Assembly: GCF_001238275.1 (NCBI RefSeq)
Contig: NZ_LGTB01000051.1
Coordinates: forward strand, 1-62,283
Length of the DNA: 62,283 bases
Source of the DNA: Bradyrhizobium viridifuturi
GTDB lineage: Bacteria > Pseudomonadota > Alphaproteobacteria > Rhizobiales > Xanthobacteraceae
Reading direction: 5' to 3'
The notes beneath the pieces are model-generated. The model searched no databases and was not told where the DNA came from. It saw only the letters and a list, made by a program, of their open reading frames with translations. A program made the translations under genes and the position numbers. The number at the start of each line of letters is the position of its first letter. Position 1 is the first letter of the stretch. Positions 29,616-38,773 of the stretch are shown one piece after another.

Positions 29616-30838
29616 ATGGACGGGCACGCGCGCGAGCTGGCTGACGGCTTCGACCTGGAGAAGTTGACGGCCGACTTCTACGCCAACCCCTACCCGACCT
29701 ATCGCGCGCTGCGCGAGCATGCGCCGGTCAAGCGGCTGCCGAACGGCTGCTATTTCCTCACCCGCTACGACGACCTGATCGCCGCCTACAAGAACACCAA
29801 GGTATTCTCCTCCGACAAGAAGAAGGAGTTCCTGCCGAAATACGGCGACTCGCTGCTCTACGAGCACCACACGACCAGCCTCGTCTTCAACGACCCGCCG
29901 GCGCACACCCGCGTGCGTCGGTTGATCATGGGCGCGTTGTCGCCGCGGGCGATCGCCGGCATGGAGCCGGACCTGATCGCTCTGGTCGACAGCCTGCTCG
30001 ACCGGATCGCCGCCAAAGAGCGCTTCGAGCTGATCGAGGATTTCGCCTCGGCAATCCCGGTCGAGGTGATCGGCAATCTGCTCGACGTGCCGCATGACGA
30101 GCGCGAACCGCTGCGCGACTGGTCGCTGGCGATTTTGGGCGCGCTGGAGCCGGTGATCGGCAAGGACGCGTTCGACCGCGGCAACAACGCGGTGAAGGAT
30201 TTCCTCGCCTATCTCGAAACCCTCGTCGAACGCCGCCGCGCAAGGCCCGGCAATCCCGAACGCGACGTGCTGACCCGGCTTATCCAGGGCGAGGACAATG
30301 GCGAGCGGCTGACCGCGAAGGAATTGCTGCACAACTGCATCTTCCTGCTCAACGCCGCCACGAGACCACGACCAATCTGATCGGCAACGGGCTGGTGACG
30401 CTCACCCAATATCCAGATCAGAAGCAGCGGCTGCTCGCCCAGCCCGAGCTGATCAAGACCGCGGTCGAGGAGATGCTGCGCTACGAAAGCTCCAACCAGC
30501 TCGGCAACCGCATGATCGTGGAAGAGACCGAGCTTGGCGGCATCAAGCTGCCGGCCGGTACGCTGGTCACGCTGTGCATCGGGGCCGCCAACCGTGACCC
30601 CGCGCAATTTCCCAACCCCGAAGGCTTCGACGTCGCACGCACGCCGAACCGCCACCTCGCCTTCGGGACCGGCGCGCATCAATGCGCCGGGATGGCGCTG
30701 GCGCGGCTCGAAGGCGCGATCGCGATCTCGCGCTTCCTGGCCCGTTTCCCAAACTACGTGCTCGACGGCGAGCCGGTGCGCGGCGGCCGGGTGCGCTTCC
30801 GCGGCTTCCTCAGCGTGCCATGCCGGCGCGGCGCGTGA
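29616..30838 (+). pseudogene. Cytochrome P450 (bacterial class I type), one-base frameshift at the I helix
   Basis: Monooxygenase that would need separate ferredoxin and reductase. The first frame runs from ATG 29616 (MDGHARELADGFDLEKL) through FNDPPAHTRVRRLI to FLLNA. The next frame continues HETTTNLIGNGL, then ExxR (EMLRYESSNQ) and the heme loop FGTGAHQCAGMALARLEG with its Cys. One extra G at 30357 gives FLLNAGHETTTN, the canonical I-helix oxygen-activation motif, and a 407-residue protein of normal size. A break at the most conserved motif with everything else intact suggests a base-call error. It is not fused to a reductase, unlike the CYP102-type gene at the window start. A ferredoxin-reductase-like gene exists at 45.8-47.0 kb but no ferredoxin is seen. 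Confidence 0.85.
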
Positions 30839-30842
30839 TCCG

Positions 30843-31520
30843 ATGACCCCACAGCAATTGCGCGAGCGCTGGGGCGATTCGCTGCTGACGGTGCTGACCG
30901 TGCTGCTGCTGGTCATGATGTTCGTGGTGGCGCCGTTGCAGGCGCTCGGCCTGTTCGAATTCCAGGTGTTCGAGCTGCTGCTCGCCATCTTCCTTGTCGG
31001 CGGCGTGTTCGTGATGTCGGGCAGCGCGATTGCCGTCGCCACCATGCTGGTCGCGCTCGCGATGATCGTCACCGGCGCGATCCTGCGGCTGCGCTCGCCC
31101 TCGATCCTCGACCTCAACCTGTTCGCCGCCTCCTGGCTCCTGGTCGGCCTCACGATGGCGGTGACGGTGGCGCGCGCGACCTTCGCGCCGGGACGCGTCA
31201 CCTATCACCGTGTCATCGGCGCGGTCCTGCTCTATCTCACGGTGGCCGTGATCTTCGCGGCGCTCTACACGTTCATCGGCACGCTGGTGCCCGATGCGTT
31301 TGCCGGCATGAAGGTCGAGGACCGTCCGTCGCTCGCAAGCCAGCTGATCTATTTCTCTTTCGCCACGTTGACGACAACCGGCTATGGCGACGTCGCGCCA
31401 TTGCATCCGATGGCGCGCAGCCTGTGCAATGTCGAGGCGATCTTCGGCCAGCTCTATCCGGCGACGCTGCTTGCCCGGCTCGTCACGCTCGAGATCGCGC
31501 ACCGCGACCAGGATTCGTAG
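30843..31520 (+). CDS. Potassium channel family protein (TTGYGD pore)
   Basis: Membrane protein of 225 residues. The selectivity filter reads TTTGYGD (residues 177-183) after a pore helix LIYFSFATL, and the last membrane segment follows. Upstream there are about five hydrophobic stretches, so it looks like a small 6TM-type or extended 2TM-type K+ channel. No RCK/TrkA nucleotide-binding domain and no charged S4 helix are evident. ATG 30843 is 5 bp after the P450 stop, so the two may be co-transcribed. Confidence 0.88.
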   Translation: MTPQQLRERWGDSLLTVLTVLLLVMMFVVAPLQALGLFEFQVFELLLAIFLVGGVFVMSGSAIAVATMLVALAMIVTGAILRLRSPSILDLNLFAASWLLVGLTMAVTVARATFAPGRVTYHRVIGAVLLYLTVAVIFAALYTFIGTLVPDAFAGMKVEDRPSLASQLIYFSFATLTTTGYGDVAPLHPMARSLCNVEAIFGQLYPATLLARLVTLEIAHRDQDS

Positions 31521-31657
31521 CGCAGCAGTGCTGACAGGATCCACCAAATTTGGTGCACAGCCATCCTTTAAGGCAGGCGGGCCGATCCCCAAATCAGTTA
31601 TGATGTGATCGACCGACATCTCGCCGTGTCAGTGCTGCACAACTGGAGTGACGAGCC

Positions 31658-32872
31658 ATGCGTCCGCCAGTCTCCGATTTCATCACCAGGGAAGCGCAGT
31701 TTGGCGCCCAGAACTACGCGCCGCTCGGCGTCGTGCTGTCGCGCGGCAAAGGCGTCTGGGTCTGGGATACCGACGGCAAACGCTACCTCGATTGTCTTTC
31801 GGCCTATTCGGCGGTCAACCAGGGCCACTGCCATCCAAAGATCCTCGCCGCCATGATCGAGCAGGCCGGCCGCCTGACGCTGACCTCGCGGGCCTTCCAC
31901 AACGATCAGCTCGCACCGTTCTACGAGGAACTCGCCGGATTGACCGGCTCCCACAAGGTGCTGCCGATGAACAGCGGCGCGGAGGCGGTGGAGAGCGCGA
32001 TCAAGTCGGTGCGCAAATGGGGCTACGAGGTCAAGGGCGTGCCTGACGGCAACGCCGAGATCATCGTCTGCGCCGACAATTTCCACGGCCGCACGCTGGC
32101 GATCGTCGGCTTCAGCACCGACCCGGACACACGCGCGCATTTCGGTCCGTTCGCACCGGGCTTCAGGATCATTCCGTTCGGCGACGCCAGGGCGCTCGAG
32201 GAGGCGATCACGCCCAACACCGTTGCCTTCCTGGTCGAGCCGATCCAGGGCGAGGCCGGCGTCATCATTCCGCCTGCGGGCTATTTCGCCGAAGTCCGCG
32301 AGCTCTGCACGCGCAACAACATCATGCTGGTCTTCGACGAGATCCAGACCGGGCTCGGCCGCACCGGCAAGCTGCTGGCGGAACAGCACGAAGGAATCGA
32401 GGCCGACGTCACGCTGCTCGGCAAGGCGCTGTCCGGCGGCTTCTATCCGGTCTCGGCCGTGCTCTCCAACAACGAGGTGCTCGGCACCCTGAAGCCCGGC
32501 CAGCACGGCTCGACGTTCGGCGGCAATCCGCTCGCCTGCGCGGTTGCCCGCGCGGCGCTGCGCGCGCTGGTCGACGAAGGCATGATCGAGAACGCGGCCG
32601 TCCAGGGCGCGCGCTTCCTCGACGGCCTGCGCAGCATCCGCGCCAACACCGTTCGCGAGGTGCGCGGACGCGGGCTGATGCTGGCGGTCGAGCTTCACCC
32701 CGAGGCCGGTCCCGCGCGCCGCTATTGCGAGCTGCTGCGGGAGAAAGGCATCCTGGCCAAGGACACCCACGAGCACACCATCCGGGTCGCGCCGCCGCTG
32801 GTGATCACCGGCGACCAGGTCGATTGGGCGCTGGAGCAGATCGGCGCCGTGTTGACGCAGGATCTGACGTAA
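31658..32872 (+). CDS. rocD: Ornithine aminotransferase
   Basis: PLP enzyme of 404 residues converting ornithine and 2-oxoglutarate to glutamate-semialdehyde and glutamate. It opens MRPPVSDFITREAQFGAQNYAPLGVVLSRGKGVWVWD as in RocD/OAT. The PLP-phosphate segment NSGAEAVESAIK, cofactor Asp in VFDEIQTGLGRTG and Schiff-base Lys256 in LLGKALSGGFYP are all there. The next gene on the right is convergent, so it is transcribed alone. The family also includes other class III aminotransferases, but the N-terminal signature favours ornithine. Confidence 0.92.
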   Translation: MRPPVSDFITREAQFGAQNYAPLGVVLSRGKGVWVWDTDGKRYLDCLSAYSAVNQGHCHPKILAAMIEQAGRLTLTSRAFHNDQLAPFYEELAGLTGSHKVLPMNSGAEAVESAIKSVRKWGYEVKGVPDGNAEIIVCADNFHGRTLAIVGFSTDPDTRAHFGPFAPGFRIIPFGDARALEEAITPNTVAFLVEPIQGEAGVIIPPAGYFAEVRELCTRNNIMLVFDEIQTGLGRTGKLLAEQHEGIEADVTLLGKALSGGFYPVSAVLSNNEVLGTLKPGQHGSTFGGNPLACAVARAALRALVDEGMIENAAVQGARFLDGLRSIRANTVREVRGRGLMLAVELHPEAGPARRYCELLREKGILAKDTHEHTIRVAPPLVITGDQVDWALEQIGAVLTQDLT

Positions 32873-32875
32873 CGG

Positions 32876-34021
32876 CTATCTGAACCGCAGGTTTGCGCGA
32901 GAAAGCTGGCTGATCGAGGAGCACCCCATCAGCCGCATGTCCCGCACCAGTTCGGCCTGCATGAGGCCGAGCGCCCGCTCAACTCCCGCCTGCCCGGCCG
33001 CCGCAAGCGGGTAGAGATAGAAGCGCCCGACGCCGACCGCCTTGGCGCCGAGCGACAGCGCCTTCAGCACATGGGTGCCGCGCTTGATGCCGCCGTCCAT
33101 CATTACATCGATCCGGTCACCCACCGCATCGACGATCTCGGCGAGCTGATCGAACGCCGCCCGGGAGCCGTCGAGCTGCCGGCCGCCGTGATTGGACAGA
33201 ATGATGCCCGTGCAGCCGATCTCGACCGCGCGTTTGGCATCGTCGACCGACATGATGCCCTTCAGGCAGAATTGGCCATTCCACTCCCGGACCATCTTGG
33301 CGACGTCATCCCATGTCATGGTGGGATCGAGCATCTCCGTAAAATAGCGTCCGATCGACATCGCGCCGCCGCTCATGTCGACATGCTCGTCGAGTTGCGG
33401 CAGCTTGAAGCTTTCATGGGTGACGTAATTGATGGCCCATGCCGGCTTGATGGCAAACTGCAGCATGCCGCCAAGCGTCAGCTTGAACGGGATCGAGAAG
33501 CCGGTGCGCAGATCGCGCTCGCGGTTGCCGCCGGTGATGCTGTCGACCGTCAACATCATGACGTTGACGCCGGCCTGCTTGGCGCGCTGCATCATCGCCG
33601 TGTTCAGGCCGCGATCCCGGTGGAAGTAGAACTGGTAGACCTGCGGCGTATCATACGCCTTGCGCAATTCCTCGAGGCTGACGGTGCCGAGCGAGGAGAC
33701 GCCAAACATGGTGCCGTACTTCGCGGCCGCCGCCGCGACGGCGCGTTCACCCTGATGATGAAACAGGCGCTGCAGCGCGGTCGGTGAACAGTAGAATGGC
33801 GTCGCCAGCTTCTGGCCCATCACGGTGACCGAAAGATCGACATTCTCCACGCCGCGCAGGACGTTGGGCACCAGATCGCAGCACTCGAAGCTCGCCGTGT
33901 TCTGGCGAAGCGTCGCCTCATCGTCCGCGGCGCCGTCGATATAGTCGAAGATCGGCCCTGGAAGCCGCCGCCTCGCCAGCTCCCGGAAATCGTGGAAATT
34001 ATGACAATCGCTCAGACGCAT
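32876..34021 (-). CDS. lldD: FMN-dependent L-lactate dehydrogenase / alpha-hydroxy-acid oxidase
   Basis: FMN TIM-barrel enzyme of 381 residues that oxidises L-lactate or a similar 2-hydroxy acid, feeding electrons to the respiratory chain at the inner membrane. Opening MRLSDCHNFHDFRELARRRLPGPIFDYIDGAADDE is typical of LldD. The catalytic His is His278 in SNHGGRQLDG, and the FMN-phosphate segment MMDGGIKRGTHV follows. ATG 34021 chosen for this conserved N-terminus. It sits last in the minus-strand block, 116 bp from the TIM-barrel gene, so its substrate may be a product of that pathway and not lactate. Confidence 0.9.
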   Translation of the reverse strand: MRLSDCHNFHDFRELARRRLPGPIFDYIDGAADDEATLRQNTASFECCDLVPNVLRGVENVDLSVTVMGQKLATPFYCSPTALQRLFHHQGERAVAAAAAKYGTMFGVSSLGTVSLEELRKAYDTPQVYQFYFHRDRGLNTAMMQRAKQAGVNVMMLTVDSITGGNRERDLRTGFSIPFKLTLGGMLQFAIKPAWAINYVTHESFKLPQLDEHVDMSGGAMSIGRYFTEMLDPTMTWDDVAKMVREWNGQFCLKGIMSVDDAKRAVEIGCTGIILSNHGGRQLDGSRAAFDQLAEIVDAVGDRIDVMMDGGIKRGTHVLKALSLGAKAVGVGRFYLYPLAAAGQAGVERALGLMQAELVRDMRLMGCSSISQLSRANLRFR

Positions 34022-34137
34022 ATCGTGCTCCGCAGACCCGGGTCGCGGCGCGCAACGGCGCTTCTGCACCGTGCACGCTCGGCACGAACCGGAATAACGG
34101 GCATGCCTCGCCTTGTCCACCGGACGAGGCTGGCGGG

Positions 34138-35001
34138 TCAGACCACCGTCCGGTGCCGTTCGATGCAGGTCCGCAGCACCTCGTCGAGCGGCCGGCCCCA
34201 CCAGTCATTGGAGAAGATCTCGATCTCCGAATAACCGGCAAAGCCCTGCGCCTCGACCAGCGCGCGCACCGATTTGATGTCGATCACGCCGTCGCCCATC
34301 ATGCCGCGGTCGTTGAGGATGTCCCTGGTCGGCACCAGCCAGTCGCAGACATGGAATGCGAGCAGGCGATGCTTGCCGGCGCGCGCGATCTGGCCCGTCA
34401 GTTCCGGGTCCCACCAGATGTGATAGACGTCGAGCGCGACGCCGATCGTGCCGGTGCGGCCGGGATCGAGCGCGTCGCAGATGTCGAGCGCGTGCTTTGT
34501 CGTGTTCACGCAGGCGCGGTCGGCGGCATAGGCCGGATGCAGCGGCTCGATCGCCAGCGGCAGCTTCGCCTGCTTGGCATATTCAAGCATCTCGGCGATG
34601 CCGTCATGCACCTGATGGCGCGCCGCTGCGATGTCCTTCGAGGCCGCACTGCCCGGCCGCGAATATTGCGGCAGGCCGCCGACCACGAGCACGATGCAGG
34701 AGGCGCCGAGCGCCGTCGCCTCGTCGACCGCGCGGCGGTTGTCGTCGCGGGCCGCGGCGCGATGCGCGCTATCGGCCGTGAACATGCCGCCGCGACAATA
34801 GCCCGAGAGATCGAGCCCGGCGTCCCTGACCGCGCGCACCGCACGGTCGAGGCCGACGGCAGCGACCTGGTCGCGCCAGGGATCGATGGCGCGGATGCCA
34901 TGGCGCGCACAGGCGTCGATGATGGCGAGAAGATCGCCCTGCTTGCGGACGGTCGCCGTGTTCAGCGACAGCCAGCGGTGATCTCTGGAAAAGTCGCGCA
35001 T
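34138..35001 (-). CDS. TIM-barrel sugar phosphate isomerase/epimerase-like protein
   Basis: Protein of 287 residues of the xylose-isomerase-like TIM-barrel family. Candidate metal ligands are Glu in LAIEPLHP, Asp in IGVALDVYHIWWD, His in LLAFHVCDW and Glu in GYSEIEIFS. These enzymes act on sugars, keto-sugars or inositol intermediates as epimerases, dehydratases or 3-keto-glycoside eliminases. Start ATG 35001 overlaps the DUF993 stop by one base. Context (Gfo/Idh oxidoreductase, enolase superfamily, DUF993) suggests a sugar or sugar-acid pathway. Confidence 0.85.
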   Translation of the reverse strand: MRDFSRDHRWLSLNTATVRKQGDLLAIIDACARHGIRAIDPWRDQVAAVGLDRAVRAVRDAGLDLSGYCRGGMFTADSAHRAAARDDNRRAVDEATALGASCIVLVVGGLPQYSRPGSAASKDIAAARHQVHDGIAEMLEYAKQAKLPLAIEPLHPAYAADRACVNTTKHALDICDALDPGRTGTIGVALDVYHIWWDPELTGQIARAGKHRLLAFHVCDWLVPTRDILNDRGMMGDGVIDIKSVRALVEAQGFAGYSEIEIFSNDWWGRPLDEVLRTCIERHRTVV

Positions 35002-36193
35002 CAGGCGTCGATGCCGCGGGTGGCGAGGATCGTCGTCATCCGGCGCGTCGCGAGCTCCGGATCGGCGAGCAGCCCCGCCTGATCGGCAAGCCGGAACAGT
35101 TCGGCGAGATGCAGGGTCGAGCGCGCGCTCTCCTGCCCGCCGACCATCGTGAAGTGATCCTGGTGGCCGTTGAGGTACGCCATGAACACGATGCCGGTCT
35201 TGTAGAAGCGGGTCGGCGCCTTGAAGATATGGCGCGACAGCGGCACGGTCGGCCCCAGCACGTCGTGGAAGCCGGCCTCATCGCCCGCCGCGAGCCGCGA
35301 CAGCGCGTAGGACGCGGCCGGCGCGATCGCATCGAAGATGCCGAGCAGCGCGTGGGAAAATCCCTTGTCGTCGCCGGCGATCAGTTCGGCGTAGTTGAAG
35401 TCGTCGCCGGTGTACATCTTCACACGCGGGTCGAGCCGCCGCCGCATGTCGATCTCGCGCTGCTTGTCGAGCAACGATACCTTGACGCCATCGACCTTGG
35501 CCGCATTGGCGTTGATGATCGCAACCGCGGTGTCCATCGCCTTGTCGAGATCGGCCGTGCCCCAGTAGCCTGACAGCGCCGGATCGAACATATCGCCGAG
35601 CCAGTGGATGATCACCGGCTCGCGGACCTGCGACAGCACGCGGTCATAAACCCCAGCGTAATCGTCCGCGGTCTTGCCGAGCTTTGCCAGCGCGCGCGAG
35701 GCCATCAGGATGATGCGGCCGCCGGCTTTCTCCACCGCCGCGATCTGCTCCTCATAGGCGCGGATCACATCGTCGATCGATCTGGCGTCTTCCACAGCGA
35801 GATGATCGGTGCCGGCGCCCGAAAACACCAGCGCATTGCCCCTCGCCTTCGCAGCCTTAACTGAGCGCTGGATCAATTCGAGCGAGGTCGCCCAATCGAG
35901 CCCCATGCCGCGCTGCGCGGTGTCCATCGCCTCGGCGACACCGAGGCCGAGGTCCCAGACATGCTCGCGGAATGCGATCGTCTTGTCCCAGTCGATCGCA
36001 GCCGTCAGCCAGGGATCCACGTCGCGCGGGGATCGACCACCACATGGGCCGCAGAGAACGCCACGCGGTTGAGCGTGCCCTCGAGCTTTGCCGGAAAGGT
36101 CCGCGACGCCGCCAGGCGATAGGTCTCGAGGCCGCCATCGGCGGTCGGCAGCTTCAGCGAAAGGGATGACATCGGCAGGACTGGCTTGTTCAT
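35001..36193 (-). pseudogene. DUF993 family protein (DHDPS/aldolase-like), one-base frameshift
   Basis: The N-terminal frame from ATG 36193 reads MNKPVLPMSSLSLKLPTADGGLETYRLAASRTFPAKLEG and stops early after VVVDPRATWIPG. The next frame continues DPWLTAAIDWDKTIAFREHVWDLGLGVAEAM to 35001. Inserting one base at 36024 (GCCGAC) gives VVVDPRADVDPWLTAAIDWDKT and a 397-residue protein, the family's usual size. DUF993 proteins are distantly related to dihydrodipicolinate synthase-type aldolases and lack an assigned reaction. GNALVFSGAGTDHL and EKAGGRIILMASRALA fit a TIM barrel. It lies between a Gfo/Idh oxidoreductase and a TIM-barrel gene. Confidence 0.82.
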
Positions 36194-36206
36194 GGCAAGG
36201 TCCTTC

Positions 36207-37358
36207 TCAGACTGCGATCGGCGCGACGTCGATCCAGCGCCGCTCCTTCCAGCTCTTCAGCGCGCATTCGGCGAGCTGCACGCCCTTCGCGCCTTCGAGC
36301 AGGGTGTATTTGTAGGGCGCATCCTCGCAGACATGGCGGATGAACATCTCCCACTGCTCCTTGAAGCCGTTGTCGTAGACGACGTTCTCGGGGAGCTTCT
36401 GCCAGTCGGCATAGAAATCGTGCATGCGCTTCTCGTCCGGATTCCACACCGGCCGCGGCGTCGCCTGGCGCGCCTGGATCATGCAGTCGGTCAGGCCCGC
36501 GACCGCCGAGCCATGGGTGCCGTCGACCTGGAAGGTGACGAGGTCGTCACGGTAAACCCGCGTCACCCAGCTCATGTTGATATGCGCGATCACGCCGCCC
36601 TTCAGGCGGAAGGTGGCGTAAGCGGAATCGTCGGCGGTCGCCTGGTATTTCTTGCCCTTTTCGTCATAGCGCTCGGGGATATCGGTGGTGCCGATGCAGA
36701 CCACGCTCTCGACTTCGCCGAACAGATTGTCGAGCACGTAGCGCCAATGGCAGACCATATCCAGAATGATGCCGCCGCCGTCCTCGGCGCGGTAGTTCCA
36801 TGACGGCCGCTGCGCTTCCTGCCAGCCGCCCTCAAACACCCAATAGCCGAACTCGCCGCGCACCGAGAGCATCCGGCCGAAGAAGCCGGAGTCGCGCAGG
36901 AAGGCGAGCTTCTTCAGGCCGGGCAGGAACAGCTTGTCCTGCACCGTGCCGTGCTTGAGACCCTTGGCATTGGCGAGCTTCACGACCGCGACGGCTTCCT
37001 CGAGATTGGTCGCGATCGGCTTCTCGCAATAGACATGCTTGCCGGCATTGATCGCCTTGGTCAGCAGCGAGGGGCGCGCCTGCGTGGTCGCGGCATCGAA
37101 GAACACTGTGTCATTCTTGTCGGCGAGCGCGCGATCGAGATCGGTGGCGTGACGCTCGATATTGTAGCGTTTGGCGAGGCCGGCGACCTTCTCGGCGTCG
37201 CGGCCGACCAGGATCGGATCAGGCATGATGCGGTCGCCGTTCGCGAGCTGCACGCCGCCCTGCTCGCGGATCGCAACGATCGAGCGGATCAGATGCTGGT
37301 TGAGTCCCATCCGGCCGGTGACGCCGTTCATGATCAGGCCGAGGCGTTTGGTCGTCAT
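36207..37358 (-). CDS. Gfo/Idh/MocA family oxidoreductase
   Basis: NAD(P)-dependent sugar or cyclitol dehydrogenase of 383 residues. N-terminal Rossmann region LGLIMNGVTGRMGLNQHLIRS, the diagnostic EKP motif in HVYCEKPIATN, and the C-terminal active-site segment GGGIILDMVCHWRYVLD. No Tat or Sec signal, so cytosolic. It overlaps the enolase-superfamily gene by ATGA and precedes the DUF993 gene by 13 bp, so the three are translated together. Substrate unknown; myo-inositol, glucosides and anhydrosugars are all handled by this family. Confidence 0.88.
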   Translation of the reverse strand: MTTKRLGLIMNGVTGRMGLNQHLIRSIVAIREQGGVQLANGDRIMPDPILVGRDAEKVAGLAKRYNIERHATDLDRALADKNDTVFFDAATTQARPSLLTKAINAGKHVYCEKPIATNLEEAVAVVKLANAKGLKHGTVQDKLFLPGLKKLAFLRDSGFFGRMLSVRGEFGYWVFEGGWQEAQRPSWNYRAEDGGGIILDMVCHWRYVLDNLFGEVESVVCIGTTDIPERYDEKGKKYQATADDSAYATFRLKGGVIAHINMSWVTRVYRDDLVTFQVDGTHGSAVAGLTDCMIQARQATPRPVWNPDEKRMHDFYADWQKLPENVVYDNGFKEQWEMFIRHVCEDAPYKYTLLEGAKGVQLAECALKSWKERRWIDVAPIAV

Positions 37359-38761
37359 ACTGTCTGCTCCTGCGAAACGCGTGGCGTTGGCCGCTTCAGC
37401 GGCTGCATGGTGGACCAGTCCGCATGGATCGAACTGGCAAAGCCTGAGGCGGCGGCGATCGATCCGGTCAGGAGATCGCCGTCATGGATCGCAAGGCGGA
37501 CCTTGCCGCCGACGCGCGTGTAGAGGTCGGGATGCGCGGTGAGGAAGGCGTCGGCTTCATCGGCCGGGGTGTCGGCAAAGCCGTCAACATAGTGATGCCC
37601 ATTCCGCTCGGCATGGGTCACGCCGATCAGCGCCCCGAGCGCGAGATCCTGCTGCACGCCGAGCCCGGCCTGGCAGGTCAGGTCCTCGCCGCCGATGAAG
37701 TACCGATCGCCATCGGAACTCCACGTCGCTGCGCGCGTCGCATTGATGATCGACTTGTAGATGCCCTTGCACGATTTCGAGGAGATGCCGCGATAGCCGA
37801 GCGCCCGCGCCCGCGGGAAGGCGTCGTAGGAATCGTCGGCCTCGTCGATGATGAAGTTCCGCGCCGCCAGCGGCCCGAGCGGCGACGCCCTTGTGATATC
37901 GCGCGGCATCGGCTGTTCGATGTAGAGCAGGTTCGCCGCGATCGGCCGCAATGCCGCGTCATGGTCGAGCCGCTCGGCCAGCGCATTCAGCGCGGCGAGG
38001 TCGGCATACTGCTCGTTGGCGTCGAGCGTCACCTTGATGGCATAGGGCAGCTTTGCAAGCTCGCCGCTGATCCGCTTTAGCCGCGCCGTATCGTGAGCAG
38101 GATCGCCGTTCAGCTTGAGCTTGAAATACCGCGCACCGGCATTCTCGTTACGGTCGGCGACACCGCCCTCGCCTTCGACCGTGTCGTCCATCCCGACCGT
38201 GTGCCTGACGGCGACACGATCGAGCCGCTGGCGGGTCGCAAGGAAGCGGGCGATCGCGGCGTCATCGAGATCGGGCGTCAGCCGCGCGTCGATACCAGCG
38301 ATGTTGCCGGCCATGCCGTCGAAGAAATTGACACCGGCCGCACGCAGCAGCGCATCGAGGATCGCCTTGTCGATCTCGGCCGGGCCGAAGCCGGCAGCGA
38401 GCGGCGGGATGTCCTCGGCGGCACAGGCCGCGACCTGTGCGCCGATACACCGGGCATGCAGGCCGAACGCGGTTTCAAAATCCCGGTTCGCCAGATAGAG
38501 CCCGCGCGCAATCGCGAGCGAGCGGCGCAGGCCGTCGAGCGACTGCGCTTCCGTCAGATGCGGCCGCTTGTCGAACCATTTCGGCGCCAGCATTTCGGCG
38601 CCGGCGCCGGTCGCCCGGCCCTTGCCCTCCACCTCGATCTCGACCCGCACGAACAGCTGCGTCGACGCCGTGATCGTCACCGCGCCGAAGCGGAATGGCC
38701 GGGCGAAGGGCAGCGGCCGTTCGAAGAAGGCGATATCTTTGACTTTGAGGCGAAGCGGCAT
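37355..38761 (-). CDS. Enolase-superfamily enzyme (mandelate racemase/muconate lactonizing-like)
   Basis: Protein of 468 residues, about 80-100 longer than typical mandelate racemase or sugar-acid dehydratases. The likely metal and base residues are KLKLNGD (Lys214, Lys216), Asp in KVTLDANEQY, Glu in LLYIEQPMPRD, Asp-Glu in FIIDEADDSYD and Lys in GISSKSCKGIYKS. The family abstracts a proton alpha to a carboxylate, so the substrate is probably a sugar acid or other carboxylate. The extra length lies partly in the N-terminal capping domain and partly in a C-terminal tail. It is 12 bp downstream of the ABC ATPase gene and overlaps the Gfo/Idh gene. Confidence 0.85.
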   Translation of the reverse strand: MPLRLKVKDIAFFERPLPFARPFRFGAVTITASTQLFVRVEIEVEGKGRATGAGAEMLAPKWFDKRPHLTEAQSLDGLRRSLAIARGLYLANRDFETAFGLHARCIGAQVAACAAEDIPPLAAGFGPAEIDKAILDALLRAAGVNFFDGMAGNIAGIDARLTPDLDDAAIARFLATRQRLDRVAVRHTVGMDDTVEGEGGVADRNENAGARYFKLKLNGDPAHDTARLKRISGELAKLPYAIKVTLDANEQYADLAALNALAERLDHDAALRPIAANLLYIEQPMPRDITRASPLGPLAARNFIIDEADDSYDAFPRARALGYRGISSKSCKGIYKSIINATRAATWSSDGDRYFIGGEDLTCQAGLGVQQDLALGALIGVTHAERNGHHYVDGFADTPADEADAFLTAHPDLYTRVGGKVRLAIHDGDLLTGSIAAASGFASSIHADWSTMQPLKRPTPRVSQEQTV

Positions 38762-38773
38762 CGTAGGCTCGGT

